From assembly GCA_963377175.1 (NCBI GenBank), contig CAUJNA010000489.1, forward strand, positions 140,001 through 204,000: 64,000 nt of DNA, given 5' to 3'. A model generated the notes under the pieces. The model worked only from the letters and a program-made list of their open reading frames with translations, ran no database searches and had not been told where the DNA came from. Below are positions 43,395 to 55,750 of this stretch, in pieces. Positions within the stretch are counted from its first letter, which is position 1, and every line of letters starts with the position of its first letter. Origin of the DNA: Effrenium voratum. Lineage: Eukaryota > Sar > Dinophyceae > Suessiales > Symbiodiniaceae. Both the position numbers and the translations under genes were made by a program.

Positions 43395-44471
43395 TCACTC
43401 CGTGTCAAGCGGCGCGCTTCTGCCCATCGGCGTGCCAGGCAGGCTCGGCAGTCCTCGGAACTGGCCTTCGTCGTCCAAGAGCTGCAAGCCGAGCCATGGG
43501 ACCACGCTGGCAGCCACCAGCGCCAACGAGGCCAACGCCTCGGGCACCAGCGGCTGCTGACAGGTCCCCAGGCCCAGACCCAGGGCGGCACCGCACAGGC
43601 CCGCGCTCTCCAAAAAGCGCAGCACCTGCCAGGTGCGCTTCAGGGGTCCTGGCAGCTCACTGGGGCCTTGTGTGATGGCGGCTGCGGGCACGATGTAAAC
43701 AAAGAACAGCTGACCGAACACAAACTCCCAAAAAAATGTTCCGCAGCCGGGCCATCCCCGCATTTTCAGGTATGCCGCGAGGGACAGCACCCAGTAGCCC
43801 GCGATCACACCGCAGGCAGCCAGGCGCACGCTTGGCACGAGGCCCAGGGCCACCGCGGTGCACCTTGCCCAAACGTCCAGGGCAAAAAAGACGAAGCCCA
43901 GAACTTTGCCCTGCGCCGTCTTCAATCGCGAGCTAGAAAACATTTCGGCCATGCTTGTTACTAGACCAAAGGCCAGGCTCAGCCCCGAAACGGAAATGGA
44001 CGCCAGCTGAAAGGGCTCCATGCGCCGCTTGGTGTGGAGTAAGACGTAGCCTTGCAAATAGGCTTGGGGAACCGACTCGAGCACTTTGCCAAACAAGATC
44101 CGCCATTGCCGCAAACCGTCTTTTAACTCGCCGCGTAAAAATTGCACAAGCTCTGCCGCGTCTCCCAGCTGCAGCAGGCCCAGGACAAAATACCAGCAGC
44201 AGAACCCGCAGCAACCTTCCCGAGGCCGAAGCTCAGACTCAGGGCCTTCGTCCTCCAACCGCCGAGCCGCGTTGCGGGCCAGCGTAGCCTTGCCACGCGC
44301 CCACATACAACTTGATAGCACTGTGGACACCACCAGGATGGTTGCCGAAATGGCGAACCAGGCTGTGTGGGGCTCACATGACGCGGCGCTTGCAATGGCG
44401 TCGGTGTGTGTGGCGTTGACGCACGCGGCGTGTGGCGCGGGCAACGCGCATGACAAACCCAGCAGCACCAT
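43395..44471 (-). CDS. XK-related (XKR-type) multi-pass membrane protein
   Basis: Intact 358-residue frame in one exon, the only long unbroken gene here. The start ATG at 44471 sits three bases after a CCTGAG|G site, where a trans-spliced leader could attach in a dinoflagellate (inference). Residues 1-16 are signal-like, with an NAT glycosylation site at 19-21. About eight hydrophobic segments follow (for example about 37-56, 88-103, 195-215, 252-275). ESVPQAYLQGYVLL at 132-145 matches the family hallmark (E-S-x-P-Q-L-x-L-Q-x-Y). Family members include apoptotic phospholipid scramblases in animals, but scrambling cannot be inferred here. Length is close to typical XKR proteins. It ends at TGA after SAPLDTE. 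Confidence 0.78.
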   Translation of the reverse strand: MVLLGLSCALPAPHAACVNATHTDAIASAASCEPHTAWFAISATILVVSTVLSSCMWARGKATLARNAARRLEDEGPESELRPREGCCGFCCWYFVLGLLQLGDAAELVQFLRGELKDGLRQWRILFGKVLESVPQAYLQGYVLLHTKRRMEPFQLASISVSGLSLAFGLVTSMAEMFSSSRLKTAQGKVLGFVFFALDVWARCTAVALGLVPSVRLAACGVIAGYWVLSLAAYLKMRGWPGCGTFFWEFVFGQLFFVYIVPAAAITQGPSELPGPLKRTWQVLRFLESAGLCGAALGLGLGTCQQPLVPEALASLALVAASVVPWLGLQLLDDEGQFRGLPSLPGTPMGRSAPLDTE

Positions 44472-47400
44472 GACCTCAGGTCTCTGTGAAGCCGGCACGG
44501 GGCCGAAGTGTGGCTTTCAAGGGAAACCAACATTAAGACATGGGCCTTCTTTTGAACTATCTATGTCAACACCGGATTAATAGCCCCCCCTCTCACAAAT
44601 ACTTTCAATTTAAACTTGACGGGACCCAGAAGGTTTGGCCAAACTGCACCCCTTTGGCCATTCCTGGCACGCACCAAAACCCCCCTGACTGAAGACGGCC
44701 ATCTGCTTCCCCTAAATCCGAGTGAAAACACAATTTAACATTGCAACAATTCTTGCCAATATGTCAACCAATGCAAACTCCCTTCAGAATCTGAAACGGA
44801 TGTGTTTTTGCCAAAGCCGAACACACAGCCAGCCGGAAACAGCAACGTGTCTTGTTGCATGTCCTTTCAAGACTCAAGGTTTGACAAGCTCATGAAGCAC
44901 ACCCACGCTACAGGCCACAATCCCGGCACTCTCCGGCCTTTGTCAAAACAACGCGGCGTCCTTTAACTTTCCTCTTCAGACATGGACAGGACTGGCGATA
45001 GGGTGGGACCCTCCAAACTCCAGATTGCTGGACCTTGTCGACCTCGGGGGGGTTGCGCGTCGGAGGATAGCATGATCTGCCCAAACCCACAAAGAACAAG
45101 GCTTTAAGACAGGTCCTTGCAATTTAGTGTCCAAACAGTACCCCCAAGCACACTTAGAAGTCAACGCTTTGGCACCCAAAAATCGCCGCTTCGCCCAGGC
45201 TCCCAACACCAATCCTTGCAAACCTTCCGGGCTCCGGGGCCGATCTGGGCCGAGACCGCAAAGGGTTCCGCCACGGCCCAAAGGGAGAACCCCCCCCCCC
45301 GGAATGGTGAGCGGAAGAACAATGTCATGTTCTCAGATTTGTGCTGATTAACTTGCTCGGAACTGGATTCGAATTGGTCAACTCTTGACTGAGTACTTGC
45401 TTGGCATTGGTGTTGGGGTCGGAGAGAAATGTTCTGGTTTAGCCCTGCCTAGTCTTGATGTAGTATTGGGAGATTCGGGGTCTGGGGAAACGTTTAGTAA
45501 CATCAAGAGGGTGCATTCATGCATAGGGGGAAGCAATTGACCGCATCTCTTTAGCACAAGTGCAGCCGGAAGTACAGCCTGGCAGCTCCAGCTCGAAAAA
45601 CGCGACTTCGAAAAGATCGAGTCATCCAGTCCGAAAACCTCAACTTGTCGTTGTCCTGCGTCTACTCTTATCAGATGTTGGTGCAAAGTCTACAAAGCAG
45701 TCAAGGGAGTGCCCGCATGGTTCCAAGGGCATGACATTGTAAACTTAGTTCTTTAGCGGTAACATTCGGTTCTAACCTGCGGGACGCCTTTAAGGCGGCA
45801 AAACCGGCATGTGTCAGAGTAAGCACCTCCTAAGCAACTCCCTCACAGACTTGATGCGATCCAAGCCGCGTCGGTGCCAAAGTCAGCCATGTTAAGAACC
45901 ATCGCCAGCAGCGACATCAGATTCCTCGAGCCACGGGTAGCTGAACCCTAAACCAGACGACGCATCCCCATGTTGCCTTGCGTTGCGCCGGTTCCGTTTG
46001 GCTTGCCCACACTTGGCACAAAACACTTTGCCAGGGTGCCCCACACTATCAGCAACATGGGTTCTAGGGTGCTGCATGATTGCCCTGTGGTGCAAGCGGA
46101 CGGAGCGCTTGTTAGAACGGGTCCCCTGAAACAATGCAACAAACCTTTGACTTTTGGCTTCCCGCTCAAAACCTTGCCAACCCCTGTCCTGGTCCATGGT
46201 GACGGGCGGATCTTTTCTGGGAGCAAGTCCATGCCTCTGTGAACCGGTCCCGATCTCTTGCCTTTGAGCCCGTCTACCGGACATGCGAGCTCCATGCGCT
46301 ATCGAGTGACCATGGAAGCTCACGTCTCAAAATTCGCAAGCAATGCTTCCGTTTGGCCAAAGGCGGCCCGGCGAAAACCGGCCTCAACGGCACTGATGAT
46401 CATGCTCACGAGGATGCAGACGACACCTGAGGATGCATTTTACAAAGTTGAGTGACAAAAAGAACAGGCACCTTGATGTTTGCTGAGGGCAAAGGCATAG
46501 CATCGGGAAGCATATCCTACCCAGGCGCCACAATGGCACAAAGGTGCGGCATCTTTGTCGATCGTAGGGGTTTCGCAAACAATGTGGGCGGTCAAGTGCG
46601 CCAATGATACAACTTGTTGGATGGAACCGACGCAGGGTAGTTCGTAGCATCAGTGAGCCAAATTTTCACCACGGCATTCGCTTTCGGAAACACCCCCTAA
46701 GCTGCAAGGCTCAGTCGTCCGTAGTCGACTTTGCCTCTGAGAGAAAATTGGACTCGCTGTTTGCGGGCGAGCGTGTGTTTATGTAGAGGTACATTTTGTA
46801 TACATACATAGAGGCACCCGCCCCCCCTCAAACCCAGCACTCATTTGATACAGACATATGTTGGTCATAACCAGAACTATTTCAACACAAGCTAAGTTGA
46901 ACATGGCATCGGAAGCAGCGTTGGTAAAGTGGAAAGGCTCAGTGAGGTAAAACGTAATAATACTCGGGGTTTAAACCATAACCTTTCATACACACATCTC
47001 TGAAGCTATCAAAACGTCACTCAGGAAAAAAACATCTGTCCTCAAACAGAAACCGTGATATGTTCTCGTGTTTAATGTTAGAATGCGTCCATGTAATTTT
47101 GGCTTATTCATAGTCTTCATGTCATCCTGAGCTGCAAAACATCTCTGTCAAGGTACCGGCGCAAGGGTATCAAAATACAGCAAGCAATACCTCTTCTGCT
47201 TTGCCATCGCATCGATTTCTCATCTCAACTCATAAGCAAACCCCCTCCACCTGTCAACTTACAAACCTGTGCCAATGCCAAATATCTGCTACACATCTTC
47301 CACCTCTCATCTCCACTCATCTGCACATCCCCCTCCTTTGTCTGTCAGCTCACAAACCTTGGCCAACAACGAAACACCTGCTCGCATTTTGTATGCCTTG

Positions 47401-48594
47401 ACCGTCTGCTAACACAACTAATTTCCCTGAGCCAACCGTGTTCTGCGCAAAACCCGGAAAAAGAGGAAAACAAAAGCTGGGGCATCCCTAATCCGCACCC
47501 CGCACTCACTGCAGGCGAAACCACTACTGTCTAGCATAGGGGTTAGGGATGCATGTACAACAACCCAGTCTTCAAACAAACGCTTGAAGCCTGCCAAGAA
47601 GGATTTACCACGTGTCCAAAAATTCAAAGCCTGATCTTTGGCCAAAAAAAATCAGCCGGAGAAGAAAAGAAGAGAGGAAAAGGGCAAAAAAAGAAACAAC
47701 AAATAAAGAAAAAGAAAAATAAAAAAGGAGCCCGAGCCGCGGCCGCCTCACCGCAGGCGCTTGCCGTGCGCCTTGGGTGGGTGTGGGTGTGGGCGGGGTG
47801 GGGGTCAAAAAGAGGTTTTATGAGCCTGGTACATGGAACCAGCCTGGTAAGAGGCTTTTACCCATTTGCCCGAGTTTGGGAACCCTGGTAAAGGTAAATG
47901 GAACCAAAGACTTCGGTTTCTGGCTCGGATTGTCCCCAACCTTCATCTGCCCAGAGTTTGGTTGTGGCTCATTTGGGTGAGCTAGGGCAAACCGCAGGAA
48001 TTTCAGTCTTTGTTTCCATTTGCCAGGGTGCCATGTTAGTACATGCTTTTGAGCCACAGCCATGTCTGGAAACACAGGTCTACCATTCCTGCCAGCAGAC
48101 GAACATTCCTTGAGCGATGCCCAGGCAATGCGTGCGCAATCAAGAAGGACAAAGCAGGCCGTATAAATCAACCGTCAAGGGTAGAAACAAAAGCTTATCT
48201 TGCTGGTGCTCAGAATGAACCCAGGCTTGGGTCCCCGAAAAGGAAACCAGCAGCAGTTGCATGGCATTCCATGTCTCATTCCCTGCATCTCTCGCACTTG
48301 CAAGTTATTATCATACAGCTCTATCGCATTTGCCCCTGGTACGCTAGCCAATGGCTTGTGTAATAGGCTATTCTGCCAGTCTCCAACCTATCCGTTTTGC
48401 ACGTGTTCAGCACGTTAGCATCTATCCAGCACGCGGGGAAATGTCACTCTTGTTAGGGGACCCAAAGGGTATGGACGGGGGACCCAATAAATGTCTGCAA
48501 CGGGGGAGCCCGAAATGTCCTTCATGTCACTGGACGGGGTGCAGTCGGTTTCCGCTTGAATCGCCGCGAAGCTACCCCTAGACGGGCATCACAC
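44472..48594. other. Upstream region, weak coding signal only
   Basis: Two minus-strand islands are open but unproven: 45170-45290 (several frames) and 45892-46323. The latter reads FCAKCGQAKRNRRNARQHGD, a single CxxC with a basic stretch. 46.8-47.4 kb looks noncoding and AT-rich. Confidence 0.35.
47963..48058. repeat. Short inverted-repeat element (GTGGCTCAAAA family)
   Basis: TTGTGGCTCA at the left and TTTTGAGCCACA at the right, with CCATTTGCCAGGGTGCCATG in the core. Confidence 0.55.
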
Positions 48595-48658
48595 CCTCAG
48601 GCCTTCCTTCCGCTCGCGCAGGTCGTTTCGGAAAGTGTTTGCATCCTCCAAGATCAAG
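48595..48658 (-). CDS. Short helical exon
   Basis: CAG|C acceptor, GT donor (AGG|GTGTGA). It reads LILEDANTFRNDLRERKEGL and then R. Charged helix; probably part of the 48.6-56 kb gene but phase to its neighbours is not established. Confidence 0.5.
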
Positions 48659-49400
48659 CTGGAGCAATGCGAGCTTGATATTCAACACCCAGAACCACAT
48701 TCAAAGCAATCAGGAGCTAGACATGTGAACATTTATCAGCACACATAAAATGATGCACGCTTGCATTGCAAATTGCGCACTTTCAAACATGACCGAAAGG
48801 GCAATGCACTGCACACAAGCACGAGAAGCATGTTTATCTGCGGCCCCTTTGTTTTGCAAGGAAATTGCCAGTGGCCAGGCCAGTCCTCTGTTCATCCTCT
48901 CCGACTTAACTACGCGCACTGGCAGTCAGGTCGGCTCATTGAAACCGCCTTTCGCTTTGATGTAAGCGATGCGTGCGTTGAAAATTGGAACAAGCAAATG
49001 CAGTGAAGCGAGGTACAGCCCTACTCCAAATGCCCTTTTCTTTGAGGTGTGATATCAACCCCTGACAAAGCAAGACGGCGTCTACTACGGAAGATCTGGG
49101 TTTTGCAGAATATGCCGTGGGGTTGTGAGGAGGCATGCTGGTTTCCGCTCCGTCTGCTATCAGCCGAAGGATCTGGGGGTGGTGTTGTTTTCCACAAAGT
49201 CCCCGTTCACCCTCCTTTTTGGGGCACCATGTTGGTCGACCAAAGCCAGTGGTTTCTATCAACCAACAGCAAAAAGACAAGAACAAATACAAAACAGCTG
49301 GTCGACTACATCGCCCGCATTTTTCCTCTCAGGGAGATGCAAGCACGGCCTGACACCGATACAAGTTACCGGCGATGGCCCATCGGGGCGGTGAATCAAC

Positions 49401-49700
49401 CCAACAAACTCTCCCGCTCCAGGCGCATTCTCTCCGCCTCCGCGAAGACTTGCTGCGGCTCCTCCAGGTTGAAGAGCCACTCGGGCGGGGGCCTCGGGAT
49501 CAGCGCCAAGTACGCTTCCATCCATACCACCTGCCACTCCAGCATCGGTGCGGCCACGAAGCCGTGCATGGGCGCCGGCTCCGGCTTCAGCTTCTCGCAG
49601 AGTTTATGGCCCAGAAGCTGCAGCAACAGACTGACCAGGCACCCGGCCTGGCCCAGCGCGAATCGAATAGGCCTGACGTAGACGTCCAAACAGCTCGACT
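49401..49700 (-). CDS. Membrane-protein exon (second of a pair)
   Basis: 300 nt. It reads SSCLDVYVRPIRFALGQAG, CLVSLLLQLLGHKLCEKLKP (one hydrophobic helix), then MLEWQVVWMEAYLALIPRPP and EEPQQVFAEAERMRLERESL. The end fits G|GTTGAT. Acceptor AAG|AG at 49700 gives two bases, which fits the single base left by 49783-50038; an AG|G site at 49672 gives the wrong phase. Family not recognised. Confidence 0.62.
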
Positions 49701-49782
49701 CTTTGCCAAGGAAAAATCATAGACACCCAAACATGAAAACAAGGCTAAGTCTGGCAATGAAACCACCAAGGGTTCCCCAAAC

Positions 49783-50038
49783 TGTCAGCAATGGCCCAAG
49801 CCAGGAAGAGGCAGGGGCTGAGCACGCATAGTGTGTAGCTGCCGCCCATGAACGCACCCGTGACCGCGAGCGCATACACCGCCAGCAGCGCAAAGGCCAG
49901 GATCTGCGCCCAGAAAACCGCAAGAGTCAGGAACAAGCTGACGAGGTAGCAGGGCAGCAGCACCCAGTGGTTCACTTGAATGCCGCGGGAGCTGTGATAC
50001 AGCTTGTGGAAGATGAGGGCAGGCCGGAGAGAGAAGGG
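49783..50038 (-). CDS. Membrane-protein exon (two to three helices)
   Basis: 256 nt after CAG|C. It reads PFSLRPALIFHKLYHSSRGI, then WVLLPCYLVSLFLTLAVFWA, ILAFALLAVYALAVTGAFMG and YTLCVLSPCLFLAWAIAD, giving two to three membrane segments. Donor ACA|GTTTGG. The frame stays open upstream to 50128 with an in-frame ATG. Belongs with 49401-49700. Function unknown. Confidence 0.62.
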
Positions 50039-52149
50039 CTGGAAGGGAAAAGGGGGCGCCGACATGAGGTGAAACCCTGTCTCTCCCGCATGCACCATAC
50101 TCTGTGCTCCGTGGCAGTTTGAGCACAAGCTGAGGTTTGTTCAACATGCGCACAAGGTGCTCAAGGAGCGGCTGAGCAGAAGTCACCGGGGCTGCGGGCT
50201 GGGCCGCACTTCGCGTTTTCTCGCCTCCAGAATGGACATCACAGCCCTCGGCCGTTAAAAGTCAACAGGCAAACTGACGCTGGGGTCAAAGGTCAAGAGG
50301 GCAGGCTAGACAAAACACGGCTTCATTTCTTTGATCGAAGCAATTTAATGAATGAGAGGGTTAAACCGTGTTGCAGAGTGTTACCCAAATTGAGCCGAGT
50401 GCTAGTACCAAACAGAACGGGTACCAAATGCCTCGAAGGACTCATGGAAATAGGAGCCATACCCAGCTTCCCTCCAACTGGTGGTTTGCATTGGGGAAGT
50501 TAGTGAGTCGCCCATTTGCCCACAAGGGGGTCAAGCCCCAATTCCCACCAACGCTGAGGCTCTTTGGATAGTGCTGTTCAAAGTGGAGTATTTGGCCCAC
50601 TGCTTCACACCCCGTTCCAACATCAAAAACCACAAATTGCAACACCCAATTCCAAACCACCTGCCTATCCGAAGTTGTGATCCCGGAACCATCACGGAGC
50701 TTATTTGGGCGGAGGCCCCTTGACGAGCCAAAACTTGCAAACAACCGCCTATGTTTCCTGCGTTTTGGAATTAGTACATTTAGATCAACAAATCGTTCGA
50801 CTCTTGTTGCTGGTCAAAAGGACGATTCGCCTGGGCAAGAGGCTCGTGGCGTTGCTCTCACAGGCTGCTTCCGTCCAAAGGCTGTGTTTTTTGCCCACTT
50901 CAAAGGCCTGGCCTCTTTTCGGAACGTATGCTCCTGCAAAGGAAACTTATGAATGGCTGTCGGGTCAAGCGGAATTGCAGTGTGTCCCCCCCTCCATGCC
51001 GCTAAATTAACCATAAGCTTCTGAACCTCATGCAGGAAAAAAGGCGCAGGAGAAGGGAACGAACATGGAGAAGGAGACAGAAGGAGAAGGAAAGAAAGGG
51101 AAACTAAAGGAGAGAGAAGGAGAAGGAAAAGAAAAGGAAAGAGAAAGACAAAGAGAAAGACAAAGAGAAACTGAAAGAGAAACTGAAAGAGAAACTGAAA
51201 GAGAAACTGAAAGAGAAACTGAAAGAGACAGAGAGAGCACAATAAGACAGAGAAAGAGAAAGGAGCAGGAGGAGCAAGAAAGACGGAGCAAGAGAAACAG
51301 ACTGAAACACAAGCAAACCAAAAAAACAAACATGGAACACGCAAACGGGCCCATTCAGAAATTACCTCTCTGGCAACAAACAGATAAGCTATAGGTCGCT
51401 AGGTATGATCGTGCCCGCTCGCTTGTCCGTCCATCCCAAACGTCTTTATACGTTGAGCTGCGATCATCTAGCTCCTTAACTAGTGCAATAGGCAGGGAAT
51501 ATAGACCCAGATTTATAAACATCATCCAACTGTTGGTTTCCTTTATTCGGGGACCCATTCCTGGGTTCATTCCATGTCTCATTCCCTACCGATTTCGCAC
51601 CGATCGCGAGTGAAAGCTGGCGCTTAAGCCCCCAGCACATCTCAAAGCTCGAGGAAATTTTGGCCGCTGGTCTGGCAGCGGTGGTGTGGAACGTGTCAGT
51701 CGGACCCGGACCGGGACCCCAACACTTGGAGTTCGGTGTTCCTTTTGGAACCCCTTCAAAAACGGGAGGAAAAAATGGGAAGACAACTCAAATGAAACCT
51801 TGGGGGGGTCCATGTTAGTTTCTAAGGGAGTATCCCCTAAGCATTGCCAAGCTTTCTGCCCTCCTCTCTAGCTCACTCAAGTCGTTTCGTGCACAAGGCC
51901 TCAAAGCACTTTTTGACCTGGTCGGGCAGCAACCAGCCTAACCAGTTGGCCCAATGTTGGGTAGTCGGGGGGGTCGGCCCGGACTTGAGTGTCGGTGATT
52001 GGGGGGGTTGGGGGGATGGTTACGTTTGGATTGCGCTGACTTCTGGCAGGCGTATGTGGGGATAGTTCTGTTCGGACATCCTTGTCCTCTGTCAAAGTGC
52101 AAGACACAGGCACACATTGACAAATCACTGACCAGAAACGCGAGTATGT
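50039..52149. other. Intron or intergenic, purine tract
   Basis: Holds the GAGAAACTGAAA tract (51060-51240). No supported exon. Confidence 0.45.
51060..51240. repeat. Purine tract with GAGAAACTGAAA units
   Basis: GGAGAAGG-type sequence grading into five or more copies of GAGAAACTGAAA. Confidence 0.85.
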
Positions 52150-52456
52150 GGTCTACGGCATGTGTCGTGTGGTGACAGCCTGGGCACAGCTTGCGCAAAG
52201 CCAGAAAGAAGTGTTTTCATCAGGGTTTCTGGAAGTAGACGAAGTGCGCGCAGCAGCTCGCAGACGCCAACATGACAAGCGCCCGCGCGCAAGCAAGAAA
52301 CTATGCGAAGATGAAGTTTGAAGCTTAAAGCTCCGCTCTCAAACAGGCCGCCGCAGCCCAAGTGCATGGAGGGCGCTGACTTTACGGGCGCGCTGCTGAA
52401 AAAGTAGCGGAACCGCCCGCCTCGCGCGCCCGGAACCGCGCGTCGCCGGCGCTCGC
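52150..52456 (-). CDS. Possible long exon
   Basis: After CAG|GC the frame stays open for about 100 codons: RFRYFFSSAPVKSAPSMHLG, then CHVGVCELLRALRLLPETLM and KTLLSGFAQAVPRLSPHDT. GC-rich at its 5' end, where a second frame (SAGDARFRAREAGGSA) is also open. 3' limit approximate. Confidence 0.35.
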
Positions 52457-53501
52457 CTGGAATTTCTGGTTGGAGCCGGTGGCTTCGGGCTGGCAGGAGC
52501 TCCCATTTATAAAAGGTCTGGGGCTTCAATCCCCAAGACACCAATTCCAAACCCTGAAACTTGAGTTTTGGGAGAAGACAAGAAGAAGAAAACGAGTCAG
52601 TGTGTTCCTAGAACTTGGGGATAGCGATGTTTGCTTTCGATTATCTTCAAGAGAGAGCTCGAGTGATGCCCCAACGACCATGATGACATCCTCTTGAGCT
52701 ACATCCTGTTTGAGACACCCTCAAGTCCACGGCACGGTGTCTCTCTTTTTGGACACATCGCCAAGTCGGCATCTAACTGCCCGCTGGACACGGTCAGCGC
52801 GGAGAAAAGAGATACGATTTATGCTGCTTGGCAGGCCTGCAGGTCCACTTGCCGTTGAGTCTGCATGGAAAAGCCGGCCAAAGCAAGCTGCAGCCTGCCC
52901 AAAAAACCGGCTGCAGCACAGGTGCTGCGAAACTGGCCCCGAAAACTGGTTGCCCCAAGCCTAATCAGCTACCAGGGGCCTTTGGCCACGGAACCAAAAA
53001 TCTAGGTGCTATGCTTGGTTCCCGAGGCGAAACTGCAACCGGTGGCCGAGCTTGCGCCTTTTGGCTCTGGCAATGGCTTCTGAAAGATGCGCGCGCGCAA
53101 CCCACAAGGGTAACTAACCTAGGGCTCCCCCTCAAAAAACAAGGAAGAAAAAAGGTTCCACGGCTTCAGCTTCCCTTCAAGACAAAAGCGGCCCCCAGAA
53201 AAACCGCTGCCTCGCAAACTTAAATCCATGACCACCTCTTCGCCGCCCAGCTGCGGCGCGCCTTCCAGTTCGAGGGAACATCCGTCCAGAGCATTCGCAA
53301 AAAACCCCACCCTTCAAAGATCGGCCATTTGTCTCCATTTAAGTTAAGCCTGAGTGATTGTAGCCCAACAGGGCTCCCTATGTCTCGTTTTAGGAAAACT
53401 CGGGCCCAAAAGGTTACCACAAAACCTCGAAGAAAATGAGAAGAACCAAAAAATATATTTCTTGTTGGTTCTCTCTTTGTGGGTTCAGACGAGCCATCCA
53501 C

Positions 53502-53653
53502 CGGTTTCCCGACAGGTCTTCCAGGTGCTGGCGCGCACCACGCCTCTCCGCAGGCCTCGCCCCTGCTCCGCCGCCTCGATGTCCAGCCCGCTGCCCAGCA
53601 CCGACCGCAGAAGCCCACGGTGCAGACCACGAAGACAAGCGAGACCACGGCGC
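53502..53653 (-). CDS. Probable exon
   Basis: GAG|G acceptor, GT donor (ACCG|GTGGAT), 152 nt. It reads LLRSVLGSGLDIEAAEQGRG and then LRRGVVRASTWKTCRET. Frame chosen on composition; the other two are also open. It lies directly beside the GTGGTGTG array. Confidence 0.45.
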
Positions 53654-53689
53654 CTCCGTGGCTTTGTCCGGTTTAGTGGGCGTGTGCTC

Positions 53690-54175
53690 TGCGCTCTGTG
53701 CGTGTGGTGCGGTGAGGTGTACTTGTGTGTGCTGTTTTGTGGCGCTTGTGCGGTGTGGTGTGGTGTTTTGTGGTGTGGCGCTTCTGTGGTGTGGTGTGGT
53801 GTGGTGTGGTGCTTGTGTGGTGCGGTGTGGTGCGGTGCTTGTGTGCTGTGGTGTGGCGTGATGTGGTGTGGTGCGGTGTGTGGTGCTGTGGTGTGTGGTG
53901 TTGTGTGAGGTGTTGCGTGGTTGCGTGGTGTGGTGGAGATGGTGTGGCAGAGGTGGTGTGGCGGAGCTGCTGTGGCGGTGATGGTGTGGTTTGGTGCGGT
54001 GTGATGCGGTGTGTTGGTGCTTGTGTGGCGTAGCGTGGTGTGGCGCGGTGGTGCTGGTGTGGTGTGGTTGGTGTGGTCTTGTGGTCATTCTGCGTGTGAT
54101 GTGGTGGTGCTTGCGTGGTGTGAAGGTTGCGTGGTGTGGTGTAGCGTGGAGTTGTGTAGTGCTGGTTCTGAATGT
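53690..54175. repeat. GTGGTGTG array
   Basis: About 490 bp of GTGGT/GTGCG/GTGTG units. Minus-strand frames rich in His, Thr and Pro (53414-54365) are repeat translations. Confidence 0.92.
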
Positions 54176-54316
54176 GGGGCGGTGTGCTGTGCGGTGTCAC
54201 AAATCGAACACCTGCAAACTGTGCCAAAGGTGCCCTTGCCATGTCAGCCCCCTCCCCCCGACTGGGCCTCATCAGGTTCATATAGTCATGCACCCTGGTG
54301 TGGACACTCGGAGGAC

Positions 54317-54395
54317 CATCTTGCGGCTCGCCTGCTCTTCGGAGTCTTGCCAAGTGCTGATACAAATGTCGTCAATGGCAATGCTGATGTCTGCC
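54317..54395 (-). CDS. Probable exon
   Basis: AAG|G acceptor, GT donor (ATG|GTCCTC), 79 nt. It reads ADISIAIDDICISTWQDSEE and then QASRKM. Acidic, not repeat-derived. Same strand as 54827-54951, with at least one exon probably between (VGDQCWVKVRWKDEG near 54.56 kb is a candidate). Confidence 0.52.
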
Positions 54396-54826
54396 CTTGA
54401 CGCGAAAACTCCCCCCCTTGCCGGAGAAACGAAAAAGATGATGCGCGACTTCACCGCAAACTCCGAGCATCCTGCTAGACGAACCCTGGACCAAAAAAAT
54501 GCATAGCCCCAAAAAAGACATGAAGTTGTATCCCCTTCGTCTTTCCAGCGAACCTTCACCCAACACTGGTCGCCCACTGTGCGCTTCCGTGGCGCGACTG
54601 GTTCTCTGGCTCTTTCCGGACAGCTTTGAGGGCTGCAAACGGATCTCTTCGGAAACGCGGATCTCAGCAACCAAAACAAACACCGGAAAGCTCCTTGCGG
54701 AAAAGCCAGTCCCCTGGGCTCCCAGATAGACCATAGTCTGAACATGTTTCGACCATAGTCTCGCCACAAATCACCCGAAAAAAATCCCAAGGGAGATCGC
54801 GCTCCGAGCGTCATCGAGACTGCCAC

Positions 54827-54951
54827 CTGCAGCCAAACGGCCCAGTGGAACAGCACCTCAGGGCTCTGTTGGCTCAGCAGATTGTGCGTTGGGCGACTCA
54901 AAAGCCACCCCTGCTTGGTGCGGAGGAAAACCACCACAAAGTGTGGGTCCG
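54827..54951 (-). CDS. Probable exon
   Basis: CAG|C acceptor, GT donor (CAG|GTGGCA), 125 nt, phase 0 end. It reads DPHFVVVFLRTKQGWLLSRP, THNLLSQQSPEVLFHWAVWL and then Q. Looks like folded protein; not recognised. Part of a 227-codon open frame (54278-54961), the rest of which is probably intron. Confidence 0.58.
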
Positions 54952-55750
54952 CTGAACACAAACCCAGATTTTGTGGTCATTTGGTGCAAGCCTCTGCACC
55001 GAGTTCAAAAGAAAACCCCATGAGTGTCCAGAGTTTCCGCCCTTCAGGTCACGCATCGATCCAGAGCTAGTTTATCCATCACCACAAGGGAAGGAAAACT
55101 ACAGACCTCCCAAGCGCCTCGCACTCAGAAACTGGTAGGGTCAGTCAATGTATGCTGTGGGTCAAAATTAAGCCACCAGACCGCGGGTTTTAGTCTTTGC
55201 TTCCATTTGCCAGGGTTACCATTTTGGGTACCTATTTTTGACAACCACACCCATGTGTTGTTTGGAGCAGACCGGCTGCGTCTCCAGCCTTCGATCTTTT
55301 CAAGCATCAATCCTCTCTATTCAAAAGCGGTGTTCTCCATTTCAGAAACGTGTTTAACGGAGAAAAAAGAAGCGACGAAAAGTGGGGACGCATTGGTTTT
55401 CTCAAAAAGAACGGCGGCTTCCTCTGTTTTTGCATGGGAGTTACCCCATGGCGCTCGGGGTACTACATCCCGAAAGCGTGCCACTCAAAAGGAGATGAGA
55501 AGAAACGATTGGAGGATATTTCTTGGGATAAAGTCGGGGAGAAAGCTCCGGGAGAAAAAGAAGGTCTGGCAATACAGATGCAAGCCTCACCGGCTTGAAA
55601 GAAGCAACACGGCACGGCATGGGGGCAGTTCCATAGCAAAGCCACGGCACGGGATCGCGTGAAGCGGTGCGTGTTGTTGCGATGTTTCAGGCCAAGCACA
55701 CCAGTGGCAAATGTTGGGTAACCCTGGAACACTCCAGCTTGCCCAACCAC

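Noticed and set aside
49049..49681. 210-codon plus frame
   Set aside because: Shadow of the minus-strand membrane exon, which has the membrane pattern and splice signals.
53414..54365. 224-230 codon His/Thr/Pro frames
   Set aside because: Translations of the GTGGTGTG array.
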